NCBI GenBank assembly: GCA_030015575.1
Contig: CM057342.1
Location: 620,897,348 to 620,961,347, forward strand
Source of the DNA: Agapanthus africanus
Taxonomy: Eukaryota > Streptophyta > Magnoliopsida > Asparagales > Amaryllidaceae
DNA length: 64,000 nucleotides
Reading direction: 5' to 3'
This document shows, in pieces, positions 10,880 to 22,691 of the stretch. Each line of letters begins with the position of its first letter. The stretch's first letter is position 1. The notes beneath the pieces are model-generated. The model did no database searches and was not told where the DNA came from. It worked only from the letters and a program-made list of their open reading frames with translations. The translations under genes were made by a program, and so were the position numbers.

Positions 10880-12274
10880 CCAAGAGAGATGGAGGACGGG
10901 ATACACACTACGGCGGATAACCTAAGAAAACTCAACTTAGGAATGGAGGACGATCCGAGGCCAACATTTGTCAGTGAGCTACTATCTGAAAAACAGGTAG
11001 CCACGTTAAAAGACATGCTTATGCAGTATAAAGACCGCTTTGCATGAAACTACTCCGAAATGCCGGGTCTAAATCCAGAAGTAGCGTTACATAAACTGGC
11101 CATATCGCCAGACATAAAGCTAATCAAACAGGTACTTAAAAGGATGCGGCTCGAACTTGAGATGAGTATCAATGTTGAAGTCAAAAAACTAATCAACTCC
11201 GGCTTCATCAAATAGGTTCAATATCCCGAATGGATCGTTAATATCGTTCCAGTGATGAAGAAAAATAGGACGGTTCGCATCTAAGTGGACTTTCGGGACC
11301 TCAACAAAGCATGCCTGAAAGATGACTTCCAGGTACCCATTACCGAGCTGATGATCGATAACACGTCAACTCAAGAAGTTTTCTCCTTCATGGATGGATC
11401 TTCAGGATACAACCAAATAAAAATGGATCCTGAGGACCAGAAGCATACCGCCTTCCGGACACCGTTAAGTATATTCTTCTACAAGGTGATGCCCTTCGGC
11501 TTGAAGAATGCCGGTGCTACCTACCAAAAGGCCATGGAAAAGATATTCAATGACCTCATACACGAGATCGTCGAATGCTACATCGACGACCTTGTGGTGA
11601 AGAGCAAATCTCATGAAGAACATATGGAACATCTAAAAATAGTGTTCCAACGTCTTCGGAAGTATAATCTGAAGATGAACCCTCTAAAATGCGCGTTTAG
11701 AGTTTTCTCAGACAAATTCCAGGGATTCATTATACGCCACCGAGGTATTGAAATCGATCCCTCAGAAATCAAGGAGGTTATGGAAATGCTTTCGCCACCG
11801 GTTAAGGGACAGCCCCTTATCCTATATACAATGGGCCTTAAGGGTTCTCTAGGTGCACTATGGGCACAAGAAATGATCAAGGAAAAAAGGTGTGCTATGT
11901 ACTATTTAAGTCAAGTCCTCATGAGAGAAGAAAGCAACTACTCTCTCATTGAAAAGCACTGCTTGGCACTGATCTTCGCAATAACGAAGCTCAGACATTA
12001 TGCCTTGGCACATGAGGTCCACCTCATATCAAAGGTGGATCCTCATAAATATCTGATGTCAAAGGCCATACTGACGGGAAGGCTTGCCAAATGGGCCCTC
12101 CTCCCGATGGAGTTCTCGATAACGTATCGACCCCTTAAAGCGGTGAAAGGACAAACCATTGCCGACTTTCACGCAGAACATCCGATACCAGCCGACTCTC
12201 CTCTAAATTGTGAGTTGCAGAATGAACACGCGTTTGACGAATTCGAAGAAGAGAAAGAAGAAAATAATTCCTAA
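10880..12274 (+). pseudogene. Tat reverse transcriptase and RNase H
   Basis: Upstream of the long open part (11285-12274), residues such as LHKLAISPDIKLIKQ show the RT entry region with in-frame stops near 11047, 11214 and 11282. The open part holds the fingers-palm sequence (DFRDLNKACLKDDFQVP, FMDGSSGYNQI, TAFRTP, MPFGLKNAGATYQ) and the catalytic box YIDDLVVKSKSHEEH. The thumb normally leads to a connection of roughly 60-70 residues before RNase H, but here MEMLSPP joins directly to VKGQPLILY, an in-frame deletion. The RNase H begins at GALWAQE and continues to FSITYRP. RT motifs are intact, but the stops and the deletion make it non-functional. Confidence 0.92.
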
Positions 12275-12790
12275 TGGGCACTCTACTTTGATGGACCATT
12301 TTTCATGAAGAGGAAAAAGCAAAACACTCCTATAATCAAAGCCGGGGTGGGTCTCATCTTCCTGACCGTGCAAGGAGAAATATTGCATTACGCCCACTCT
12401 TTGACAGATCCTAGGACTAACAACGAAACTGAATACGAAGTTTTGATAGTCGGTGTAACATGGGGATCAAGAACCTCCACATATATGGAGACTCCCCACT
12501 AATTGTTAGTCAAGTAAACAAAGATTATCAAATATGAAAACCAGAACTGATAAAGTATGGCGAAAGAGTGCAGCAACTGCTGACACAAATCCCTTCCTAT
12601 ACCCTGGAAAACATACCGCGAGCGGAAAGCATCAAAGAGGATATGTTAGCCAAATTGGCTAAAGAATTGGCCGATGAAGACCTCAATGAAGTTAGGATCA
12701 TTGTACAAAGTCGCAGGGTCCTTGCGCCAACAGATGTATCTTCGGAAGACCTGATAGATCCATCCGAAGGAAAAGAAGTGACCGAATAAG
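12275..12790 (+). pseudogene. Second RNase H domain (Tat-lineage dual RNase H)
   Basis: Directly after a stop at 12272-12274 the frame reads WALYFDGPFFMK, then AGVGLIFLTVQGEILHYA and RTNNETEYEVLIVG. This is the start of a second, plant-type RNase H as found in Tat elements; the D of YFDG and the E of NNETEYE are expected catalytic carboxylates. A frameshift near 12480 separates it from 12568-12789, which contains YTLENIPRAESIKEDMLAKLA, the usual C-terminal strand and helix (IPR..N..AD..L in other members). RNase H removes RNA from the RNA-DNA hybrid during reverse transcription. Confidence 0.8.
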
Positions 12791-12837
12791 TAGTCCTTAA
12801 AATAGAGGACGAGGAAAAGGTCAAGGACTGGATGGAA

Positions 12838-14079
12838 TTCTTCATTGACTACTTTAAGTCCTGACAAACGCCCAAAGATGCGTCGTCAAGACATCAGCTC
12901 ATGAAACGAGCTTTGTCATTTGCGTTCGTCAATGATACTTTATATAAGAGATCATCCGACTGTATATGGATAAGATGCCTGGGGCCTGAGGAAGCAAAGA
13001 AAGTCATCCAAGAAATATACGACAGATTCTGCGGTTCTCATCAAGCCAGGCCAAAGATGAAGCTGAAACTAAAAAGAATGGGCTACTATTGGTCCACGAT
13101 GATTCAGAACTGTCTCGAATAAGCGAAGCAGTGTCACTCATGCCAAATTCACGAGGACTTCATACATCAGCACCCAAATCCGCTGCACCCAACAGTAGCC
13201 AGCTGGCCGTTCGAAATGTGGGGAACCGATATAATTGGCCCTATCGAACCGGCATCATCCAAAGGACACCAGTTTATACTGGCAACAACCGACTACTTCT
13301 CTAAGTGGGCAGAAGTAGTACCGCAAAGGGAGGTGAAGACGGAGAATATCCTCCATTTCTTCAAGACCCGTGACATATACCGGTTCGAGACTCCGCGTTG
13401 GATAATCTCCGATAATGGGCCAGCTTATAGAAGCCACAAAATAAATCTCTTCTCATAGCAACATAAAATAGACTGGAGATACTCTTCAGTCTATAATTCT
13501 CGGGCCAACGATCTAGCTGAAGCCTTCAATAAGAACTTGACCAAGAATATAAAAATGATGGTGTCTAGAAACAAAAAAGACTGGCACGAAAATCTGTATG
13601 AAGCTCTTTGGGCGTACCGAACAATGTTCAATACGGACACAAATACAACATCATACGCACTGGTGTTTGGCACGGTAGTAGTGCTCCCACTAGAGATAGA
13701 ACTCTCCTCTTTATGAGTGGAAGTTCAATACAAGCTGATAGATAAAGAAAATGCTCATGTTAGGCTCGAGGAGCTCGACGCTCTCGACGAAACCTGCCTT
13801 ATAGCTCAGCAAAATCTGGAAGCTTATAAGGCAAGAATGACACGGTCATATGAAAGACTGACCAGGCAGAGAATATTCCGCCAAGGCGAACTTGTGCTGG
13901 TTGTCAAAAGACCGATGATTTCCAATCGTGCAAAACGGGGAAAGTTCGAGCCAAATTATGAAGGTCCGTACATCATAGACAAAGTCTATCAAGGTGGAGC
14001 CTACCTGCTCATGGATATGCATGGCGAAAGACCATTCCGGCCAATAAACGGTCGATTTCTTAAAAATTACTACGCTTAA
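12838..14079 (+). pseudogene. Tat integrase with C-terminal domain
   Basis: Order: an N-terminal segment (LSFAFVNDTLYKRSSD), a zinc-binding region ending CHSCQIH near 13130-13150, and a core with WGTDIIGPIEP (first Asp), IISDNGPAY (second Asp) and DLAEAFNKN (Glu), so the D-D-E triad is present. Then comes the end with WAYRT and the C-terminal domain FEPNYEGPYIIDKVYQGGAY to GRFLKNYYA. Stops at about 12862, 13122, 13456 and 13714 break it. Integrase inserts the cDNA into the host chromosome. No chromodomain is visible, which agrees with the Tat lineage. Confidence 0.9.
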
Positions 14080-14183
14080 CGAGTCATGACTTAGGTCAAT
14101 GATAGATGAAGACACTTGTGTCCGCTCGCTATCTTCCTAAGTCAGCACTTTGAATGTAGTTCCAACTCGCCCAAAATACGGCG

Positions 14184-14314
14184 ATATTGGACCGATAAGT
14201 CCTTAAACTAATATTGGACCGAAAAGTGCTTAAACTAATATTGGACCGAAACGTTCTTAAACTAAAAACTTGCCCCAAAATACAACGATAATTGACCGTC
14301 ATTTCCTTAAACTA
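14184..14314 (+). repeat. 27-bp tandem repeat in Tat 3' UTR
   Basis: Three adjacent 27-bp units start at 14184, 14211 and 14238 (core ATTGGACCGA ... TTAAACTA), with a fourth diverged unit at 14288-14314 after an intervening CCAAAATAC word that also precedes the first unit. The array begins about 100 bases after the integrase stop. Tandem arrays in this position are known for Tat elements, where the 3' UTR is hypervariable. Confidence 0.85.
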
Positions 14315-14329
14315 ACACATTTATCTTTA

Positions 14330-14569
14330 CGGTAGATCCCCATATTGATCACCCTATACAATCTATGGGTATAAACAATTCATAGCTCTTCCACGTCCTA
14401 TATGATGCGGTCCTTCAAAAAAGATCGAGGCTTATAGCTAATGGTGCATTACTTTATTCGCTGCCTAAAAAACGGTATGTCCACAAGCGAAATGGGCACG
14501 GATGAAAACCCGAAAGGGCGTCGTGAGTAAAAACAGCAGGGCAACCGGCGAGCTTGTGAAAACAAAAAA
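14330..14569 (+). other. Tat 3' UTR without clear genes
   Basis: No ORF of interest. It includes one copy of the TATACAATCTATGGG module shared with 4530, 14855 and 27390. The rest is unclassified spacer between two tandem arrays. Confidence 0.5.
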
Positions 14570-15110
14570 AGATGCACTTGCAAAGTTCTCACGACTTTGT
14601 AAGGAGAAAACACACGTGTGGGATCTTTACGACTCACAAAGGAGCAACACACTTAGAAATCCATACGATTTCTAAGGAGAAAATGCACTTATAAGATCCT
14701 CACGACTCGTAAGGAGAATATATCCTCTATAAGACCCTCACGGCTTATAGATTTCAAAAGCCTTAAGTTACAGGAATCCAAACCTGTTCTTAAGCCACCA
14801 AAACCCTACAAAAAATTTCTACCCTACAAGTGGTCCAATATCGACTCTTGTATACAATTCACGGGCATAAATAAATATATTCCCTACCAAGTCCTACCAA
14901 TGGGGAGAAATATCCTTATATGGTGAACAACTACTTATAAGTCCTCTCGACTTAAAAGGAGAAAACACTCTTGTCAGATCCTTATGATTTTTAAGAGAAA
15001 ACACACTTAGGAATCCCTAAGGAGAAAACACACTTATGAGATCTTCATGACTCACAGGGATAAATACCTTTATGAGACCCTTACGGCTCGTAAAGTTGAA
15101 AGCCTTGGTC
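14570..15110 (+). repeat. Degenerate tandem repeat array in Tat 3' UTR (about 40-55 bp units)
   Basis: The words AAGGAGAAAACAC and GATCCTTACGACT/CGTAAGGAG alternate through the segment roughly ten times with variable spacing. Each unit carries a small inverted repeat (for example CTTAC...GTAAG). Units are diverged and a few are truncated. The array is interrupted around 14760-14920 by a single-copy stretch with the TATACAATTCACGGGC module. LARD-1 inserted shortly downstream at 15158. Confidence 0.7.
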
Positions 15111-15152
15111 GATATGATCCTAACCCTGTTTGCTAAGTCTCCTTTGTTCAAA

Positions 15153-15157
15153 TCAAT
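15153..15157. repeat. Target-site duplication of LARD-1 (left)
   Basis: TCAAT immediately precedes the LTR start TGTAACATTT. The identical pentamer at 26973-26977 directly follows the other LTR end. Five base pairs is the usual target duplication of plant Ty3/gypsy integrases. Confidence 0.93.
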
Positions 15158-15554
15158 TGTAACATTTCAAAAAAATAAAATATTATTTTTGGGAATTTTT
15201 ATAATTTAATAATATTTTAATGAATATTTTAATATTTCGGTATAATTAAATACAGATAAATGAGAAAAATTATGGAAAAATTATGGAAAATTCTAAAATA
15301 GGGTATTTTATGGAATTATACCATTTTTAAGTTTTTATGATTAATTATATGTTAATTTAGTGCTAATCACGATTAAAAATCGCTAATCGGTTTTTTTAGC
15401 ATTTTGTGCAAAACATGCACATTTCATTTTTCCACACTTGCTACATTTTCTTACATGTTTTGGGTGCATGGTTTGTTTTGGGTTTACTATTGTGAGGAGA
15501 AGGAAAAGAAAAAGGGAAAAGTGAAAGAATGATTAAGAGAGAGAAAGAGTAGGT

Positions 15555-15842
15555 ATGGGGTCAAACCCTTGTTGTGAGCCATCCCCATCATTTCTTCTTC
15601 TCATTTTCTCTCCCCTCTCTTCCTATGAGCTGCTGCTGCTGCCTCCTCCCCTTTCCCTCCTTCATCTTCAAGCCCAAAACACCATGAATACAACTCCAAA
15701 ACCCCATTCCCACTTCACAAAAATTGTTCACAAGCTCGAGAGGAACACATTGGACCTAGAAAGAGAGGATTTTGAAGACTTTGAGCAACTCAAGAAAATT
15801 CTTGAGTTGCCAAAGGAGGTAATTTCATCACCATTAGAATAG
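15555..15842 (+). other. Short ORF in LARD-1 LTR, probable leader exon
   Basis: A 95-codon ORF starts MGSNPCCEPSPSF and has a leucine- and proline-rich N-terminal half (possible weak signal-like segment) and an acidic, charged second half (ERNTLDLEREDFEDFEQLKK). The second LTR carries the same ORF (23087-23374) with six residue changes, but LTR copies are identical at insertion, so this is not evidence of selection. AAAGGAG|GTAATT at 15818/15819 resembles a 5' splice site and falls at a codon boundary. I recognise no family; it may not be translated. Confidence 0.35.
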
Positions 15843-16555
15843 TGTTTCAATTCATTATGCATCCATACTTGTTTCATGTCGATATTGTGTGGTTTTGATG
15901 AACTTTGGAAATTCCAAGTTAGGGTTTAGGGTTTGATATGAAATCAAAGGTGAATTGAGGTGTAATTAGGGACTACACCCCCTGTGGTGATTGATTGGAA
16001 ACCCAAACCAGAAACTAGAACCCGGAATAAGGATTTAGAAAAATGATATCGGGAAAAACTACGATTCTGTGAGTGTATTTGGAAATCTGCTAACACCCGG
16101 GTCACCTGAAAATAATTTTGGTATGACAAGGAGATGTGCAGGCAACTAGGAACCATCACCCAAAGCCCTTGCCCCTAACCCTTCAACATGGCCGCCAATT
16201 TATCCTTTCTGGCTGCAATTTGCGGCCAGAGCATGGGTTCTGGGATCCGTTTTGGTTCTGTAGATTTATACCCTATAAACTAGACCCTTGGCATATGCAA
16301 CTTTGACTGATTTCATATAGGGTAGAATCTGAGGTAACTTTCTTGTGTTGGCGCATGGTTTTACGACTTGTTTTAACATGGATTTTGGTATTTGATGATT
16401 CGTTTCTGTCGGGTGGCGTTTGAACGTCAACGGCGAAGGGTTACTGGTCGTGTTTGCATGCGAGACTATAGGTTTTTACCTATGAGAGTAGCGTGTGCCG
16501 TTTTGGTTTTTCGATGTGATTTTCATGTTCTTTTGCGATTGTGTTATCCTTGTAG

Positions 16556-16625
16556 GTACCCTACGTGATGTCGAGGCATTGAAGATGAAGATGGCGGCAT
16601 CGGCATCAGCACGCGAGAAGCAAGA
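16556..16625 (+). other. Candidate internal exon in LARD-1 LTR
   Basis: The exon-like block starts after CCTTGTAG, begins GTACCCTACGTGATG and ends at GAGAAGCAAG. In the second LTR (24088-24156) it is followed by GTGAGTAT, a good donor; in this LTR the donor is ATGAGTAG, a G-to-A change. The related LARD-2 LTR has the same arrangement (40531-40600, TAG before and GTGAGTAG after). Conservation of splice-like borders between the two families, with diverged exon bodies, suggests a spliced leader. Splicing itself is inferred. Confidence 0.4.
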
Positions 16626-19435
16626 TGAGTAGATTCTATCTACGGGGGAAGTCGGGTGGATGGCGTATAGCACCCCCGCAGTTCGTGGTGATGTATACGA
16701 ATACGTATACACACATAAATTATTTATATGTAGATTTGAGTTTTTCGATGATAAAGATGGATTCTAGGTATTCTTGGATTGATTTAAGTGTTAGTTGCGA
16801 GACCCTAGAGTAGAGGTTGCACCCACACACATGCACACCCATACTTGCATACATTCTTTCTTTTACCTGTACGTATATGTGGATATGTATATGTACACAT
16901 GGGTATGGGACTATGTGTTCATAAATTGCATTTGAGGATAGTACTTGGGATTTGAGATGAGTCGATGAGATTCGATTTGAGGCGGTGAGATCGGTGATTT
17001 GACAGGGTTCGTATTTGAGATACGACATGATGTTTTAGCGGGTCTTTTGGCGTAGTGTTTCATACACCTGCATGCATACATAGATAGTATCAGTATTGTA
17101 CTAGACGTATGGCATTATCCCGGATCATGATATTTGATAAAGATGATGCCAGATGAATAGTGTGATTGATGTGACATTGACCCGTACCCAGATTTGGTAT
17201 GCCATACGACGGATTTACGTACGAGCTATATATTGATGATAGATCCGCACTCTTGACTTGAGGAGATCATATTATAGATATTGTATCGACTGTAATACTT
17301 TGAGGCGGGATCACCGACTGCTATATATATATATGTATCGACTCAGATGCTAGGCGGTTTCCTTACCTTTTGTTTAGCCTGTTAGCTCAGCCCTTTAGTT
17401 TGTGTAGTTGTTAGACTAGATTCGATTCCTACCTATTTCAAAACTAACGAATCGTGGGTATTTTAAAAACAGGCCAAGGGATTCTACGAATATTTCAAAG
17501 GACGCATCTTTTCTTAAAAACACCGTAGCCCTTATTCTCAAAACACCACGATTCGTATTATTTCAAAAGGCACTACTGTATGACTTATAATTACGTTAAA
17601 TGCAGATTAGTTATCATTGTGTTTATTATTCAGCTCCTGCACATTATTGCTGTTCGCTCCGCATCGCATACTTATATTGTGATTTCATATACCATTATTG
17701 ATATCATGCTGTTAGGACACCAGCACCATTACTGATGATGCGTATGTTCCATGTACACTTACTTGCCGACTCACACACATCATCATCGGTAATTGCCATG
17801 TCACGTACACTTTAGACAATACTATTTCATCGACATAGCTTGTTAGCTGGTAGTTTCGACATAATATTAGTGTACTTGCATTATATGCCAGTTTAGACAT
17901 TGCAGTTATTACTTGCTACTTCGTGCATATTATTATTCACTGTTATGCCGTATTATGGAGTTTTATACCTATATTCTCTGTTTACGTGCTATTGATGATT
18001 GGATTTCGGATTTTCCTGAGATTTCCTGGATTTGGGGAAAACCGCAAGAACATTAATAAATTTCTTTCTCTCTCTTCTTAAATGAAAAGTGTGGTTTTCC
18101 CATGATGTATGAGTCGTCTACCATGAGTTTTCATGATTGCTGATGGATTTCGAGACCCGATTCGAGGAGTTGGATGAACCGTCTCGGGTACATGGTGGGC
18201 CCGGTAAGGTACCCCGGGGCGAGAAGTCCGAGTTGTATTCGGTGAGCCTGGCAGGGGAGCATTATCTACCGGTGATTTTATTTGGACTCGTCGGCTATCC
18301 GGAGGATACCGGACGGAGTCATGAGATGATTACAGGCCGATCCGTTCTGCGGAGCCTGAGATATTGATATTTGAGATTTGAGACACCGAGGCATTGAGAT
18401 TTGATGGTACAGGTTAGTCCGAGCAGCTGGAACCTGAAATATTGAGATATTGGGATTTATGTTTTTTGTCGTTGCATGACACGGATTTCTCTGTTGATTT
18501 CATTAAGGATACTCGTTTTATATACATACAGAAATCCCATTAAAATAAAGAAAACAGTTGTCTCACTCATTGCATTACATTACATTTATACCTCATACAT
18601 ATGATACATTGCTACCTGAGGCACTGACACGAGCACTGGGATTACACTTATGTTTAGATGTTTACCCTTGCCACCTTTTTATGCTTCAGACTTTATAATT
18701 TCAGAATATTGTTGATCGTATGACCTAGGATTGCGTCATTCATGCGATTTCTGCTCGTAGATGTTTTCAATTCACGAGTTGGCAACTCACCCCCCTTGTG
18801 CCACAGTTTCTTGCAGGTTTTGCTGTACAGGTTTCATTACGGCTTTGCTGGCACCACTTCCATTTCCGGGTGATTTGCTAGTAGGTGGGTTTTTTTTGCA
18901 TCAGGACCACTATTGTACCCTTATTTTATTCTGTTGTATCTAGTCACTCCATCAACCAAACATGTATTTATTTCAGAGATAGAGACCAGTGATGTTTATT
19001 CTTTCGACCTTAAAGTCGCGCGTTGTATTTCTATGGATTTCTTACTGTTTTGAGTTTCCTTTTGAGTTTTGATCCTCGCCCTTCGGCGTTGTATATTATT
19101 GCTTGCGTGGTTGTGACCGTCGATTGACGAAGAGCTAGCTCCCGCTTGGGGATGCCTTTATTCATCATATTTGCTTTATCATGTTTTGTACCCGTTTGGG
19201 GTCAGTATTTACAAAGGAAACTCTGCCGAAATTTATAGAAAAGACTTGTGATTTTAAAAATGCATATTTCGGCGTATGTTGCAAAACTACTTGATTTAAA
19301 TTGGTTTTTCCTTCACTCTACTACTTTTCTTGGTTTGAATTTCTGGGTTTCGGCTTACTTAGATTACATACGCCTCGAGACGTTTCGTAATTTAAGTGCC
19401 GGTCATGTTCCGTACTTTTCGGGTCGTGACAAAGT

Positions 19436-19447
19436 TGGTATCAGAGC
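19436..19447 (+). promoter_or_regulatory. LARD-1 primer-binding site (tRNA-iMet)
   Basis: TGGTATCAGAGC lies four bases after the LTR end and is complementary to the 3' end of plant initiator methionine tRNA. It primes minus-strand cDNA synthesis. Confidence 0.93.
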
Positions 19448-21189
19448 ATTAGGTTTTACCTTCGGAGCGTAGGATGACCTTTAGTTTATGGAGTAGGTAG
19501 CTTGAGTAGAGTGACGTACCGTACGTATGTTCCGCGGCATATTTATGATACGCTACTCCACTTAAGAAGCCTTAGGATGTACATTTCTTTGCTCAGTATT
19601 GTATTCATTCATGATCTAGCCTCATCGGTACCAGTTTATGGTTTTGCTGCAACGATTACGGGCAGGGAGAGCTACGGTTAGAGTTGCGGTCAGCACGAGC
19701 TCGTCACGAACGAGGACTGACCAGGGCGTAATTCCGGCGACACACGATTGCAGAGATGTGTCTTTTTATGGTGTTTTTGCGCCACGAGCGTTTGATGGAT
19801 CGCTGTATGAGATTACTCGGACGTGCAGATCAGCACCAGAGGATTGGTCCACTGATAGAGGCCGATGTATTGCGTATTCATGATGATTGAGGCACTGTTC
19901 AGCATACAGACAAGTGAGCCAGTTATTGCTGTGAACGGCGAAGTATCGCCCCAGATGCTGGAGCTATTGCAGTACGAGTGGTATTAAGAGATGATAGAAG
20001 GTCGCTAGTCATCGAGGATGAATGACTAGGACATGTGGTTCGTTCGCCTACCCCGATGCGAGGTCATCAGATAGATTGATTCCAGCTAGAGACGACTTCA
20101 TGCGGATACATTGAGAGTCGACAGAGACGATCGAATGTCAGAAGCCTATTATTCCAAGTTTAAAGTATCCGGAAAGACATGCAGGCAATTCTATGGACCC
20201 TTTAGAAGAATGAAACCCTAACTCGACTTAATGACCGTGTGAAAGCCTTTGAACCTTAGGGTTTGCGGCAGTTCCGCGGCGCCATTAGTGAGGCTTGGGT
20301 TTGCCCTTCTACGGCTGGTCCACCGATGCTGTGGTATGTACTCGATACTATTAAACTGTACCCAAGATGTTGAGCTCTTGGGGGATTTTGAGGGTTTGAC
20401 GAATCGATCGAATGGTTCGACTTCATTCGGATGCTATGTGGTAAGATGCAGTTCTTGGGAGACTCCGGATATGAGTATAGCCGTTGGAGCACAGTCCATG
20501 CAGCTACGAAGAGACGAGTCCGAAGCGGTCGACATTTGAGAAAAATGGAGTAAGAAGTTCGTACGAGACCTTGATAAGATGACGTTCCACTCCGCCGACA
20601 TCAGAGATGTGATACGCATGCAGAGGCGTTATTTATGGATATATTTTCCAGAAGGAGCCTCGATGAGTATGCAGCCATTCCGGAACAAGAAACAGAAATA
20701 GTAAAGGACGAAGACTTCCGGGCAGTTAGGCAGAGACGAGATTTGAGAGACCTCGACAGGACCTTTCTGGAATACTATACGAGAAGACTTGGACTCAGGA
20801 GCGGTCACATTGTGCACACCCAGTAGGCCAGAGTTCGGCATCGTCGACGAGAAAGTTGGCCAGAAATCTGTAGAGGATGTGCCAAAGTGGAGTACTTCCA
20901 TTATCGTTTCTATTTTGGACCGTTGAGCCGGTGAGCTATGTACTTAGAAATTCGCAGTGAGAGACGAGAGCCTAAGGGCACCAGACGACGGGCCATGATC
21001 GGGAGGCAAGTAGATATCAACTCTGCTAAGTGTTGGATGCACCGACACCTTCTTGACTTTGAAGGACGGACATATCGACGACGGTATTCATGATTTGTGA
21101 TTTGGTGATTCGATTATCACATATCCGCCATCTTGGATTTCGGTATTTCGGGCGATCTATTCACATGATTGAGTTTTGATGATTGAGTT

Positions 21190-22060
21190 TCATGATATTT
21201 GTTTTTTTGCACCATGGTTGCACCTACTGGGTATTTATGTTTTGTGCACAGTTATTGCACCTGATATTGTTTTGTGCCTTGGTTGCACATGTTTATGCCT
21301 TCATGGATTTCTTACCGTTGGGTTGATTTTGTGCCATGGTATGCACACGATTTGGCTTTTGCACTCGGTATAGCTTATATGTGCTTGTAGTGCATTGGTA
21401 TGTGTTTTGTGCACACAGTTGCACACGTTTATGATTTTCTTTACACCTGGGTACACTCGGTGTTGCTGCTTACGCATTTGAGTTATTGTTTGGTATTTGT
21501 GCACAGGATGCACCAGTTTTATACTTCGTGCGTTTGTCGCACCAGTTTTATGTTTCGTGCGTTTATCGCACCGGATTTGTATTTCGTGCCCTTGTTGCAC
21601 CGGATTTATATTTTGTGCACTACGGTTGCACCTGACTTCGATTTGATGTCATTCAATATGTTGATTTTGACTTCATGCCTGGGGCATGCATATGATTTAG
21701 CTTATGTTTTCGGCATGGTTTTCATGCACTTTTAGTATTTGATTTGATTTCGTGCACGCTGATGCACATGATTTAGATTTTATTTGTGCATGATGGATGC
21801 ACCTGATTTGGATTTTCCCGCATGTTGGGCGCATGATTTGAGATACGATTTTGGTGCACACCAGATGCACTAAATCGGATTCTTCGTGCATGTCAGATGC
21901 ACCTGATTTTTGCTGTCAGGCACACCCGCTGCTTTTGACAGATGTTTCGTGCACACCCGATGCACTTAGATGTTGTTTCCATGAACATATATGGCACATC
22001 CATGGATTTTGATTTCCGTGCACACCAGACGCACGCAGTATTCATATGCACATTTTGGGA
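21190..22060 (+). repeat. GTGCA...TGCAC mini-hairpin array (LARD-1)
   Basis: A motif of GTGCA, 4-8 variable bases, TGCAC, then often CTGATTT occurs again and again, spaced mostly 30-60 bases apart. Examples are GTGCACACCAGATGCAC (near 21854) and GTGCACACCCGATGCAC (near 21949). The arms are self-complementary, so each unit can form a short hairpin, and GTGCAC is itself a palindrome. The same motif array is in both LARD-2 internal domains. Function unknown. Confidence 0.8.
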
Positions 22061-22677
22061 TTGATTTCTTATGGAGCAGTACGTTTTATGATGTTTATTA
22101 TTGTTTTCGTACTGAGCAGGACTAGTCAGAGGACAGTACCTGAGTATATTTTGCATGCATTGATAGCTATTGAAGGGAATTCCAAAAAGAGAGCTATAGT
22201 CTCAGTATTTACCTACGTGTCTGAAATAACACAAAACGTTTAAAACAAGGAAACCCTTCTAAATTGTTTTCAAAACGGCGGTATGTGCATGTAAACAAAG
22301 GATATATATATATACAGTTATTTTCTTATAATAGACGTCCGCCACTGTGCCGCGATATGCGCATCGCGCAGCGATTTTAGACGGTTTGGCATGCATTTGT
22401 TCCGATGTTTTAATGATAACTACATGTATAGTTTTGATATATATATCATGTTGATTTCGTTTTGGATTTGACATTGATGTCTTCCCCATGGTTCTGATGA
22501 TTGCGAGATGTTTGACGGAGTTTTGATTTTGAGTTATCTGCTCATTGTTCATGCGCATGCATTGCGCTATGATGCGTTTTATGTATTGATGATTTCGGAG
22601 CCCCGACGATTTGGACTTTTACTGAAATGTTTTGGTATTTGAGGGATTTAAATTTAAATTCGGGGACCGAATTTCTT

Positions 22678-22691
22678 TAAGGGGGAAAGAT
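22678..22691 (+). promoter_or_regulatory. LARD-1 polypurine tract
   Basis: AAGGGGGAAAGAT directly precedes the 3' LTR start TGTAACATTT. This is the expected plus-strand primer site. The LARD-2 copies have AAAGGGGGGAAGAT at the same place. Confidence 0.85.

Larger units (their letters stand above)
15158..19431 (+). repeat. LARD-1 5' LTR
   Basis: The boundaries are set by TG/CA ends, the primer-binding site that follows, the target duplication before it, and the near-identical second copy. By eye the two copies differ by a few percent. The LTR holds a 95-codon ORF (15555-15842), a candidate internal exon with splice-like borders near 16556, two conserved stem-loops (about 17725-17800 and 18035-18101), AT dinucleotide runs, and a GAGTTGGCAACTCACCCCC block near 18776 that is shared with the LARD-2 LTR. 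Confidence 0.93.
19432..22691 (+). other. LARD-1 internal non-coding domain
   Basis: No pol domain is readable in any frame; the longest ORFs are under 100 codons. Several blocks are conserved with the shorter LARD-2 internal domains, for example around 19470-19600 (GATACGCTACTCC), 20130-20230 (CAGGCAATTCTATGGACCC) and 20255-20480 (GTGAGGCTTGGGTTTGCC). About 20540-21070 is missing from LARD-2. The segment 21190-22060 is an array of GTGCA/TGCAC mini-hairpins. The domain ends in a purine tract. Confidence 0.85.

Noticed and set aside
20540-21070. Possible gag relic with a CRGCAK...FHYR zinc-knuckle-like string in LARD-1
   Set aside because: The string lacks the final cysteine and the surrounding frames have many stops; no gag core could be read. 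It may be ancient coding sequence, but I cannot support it.
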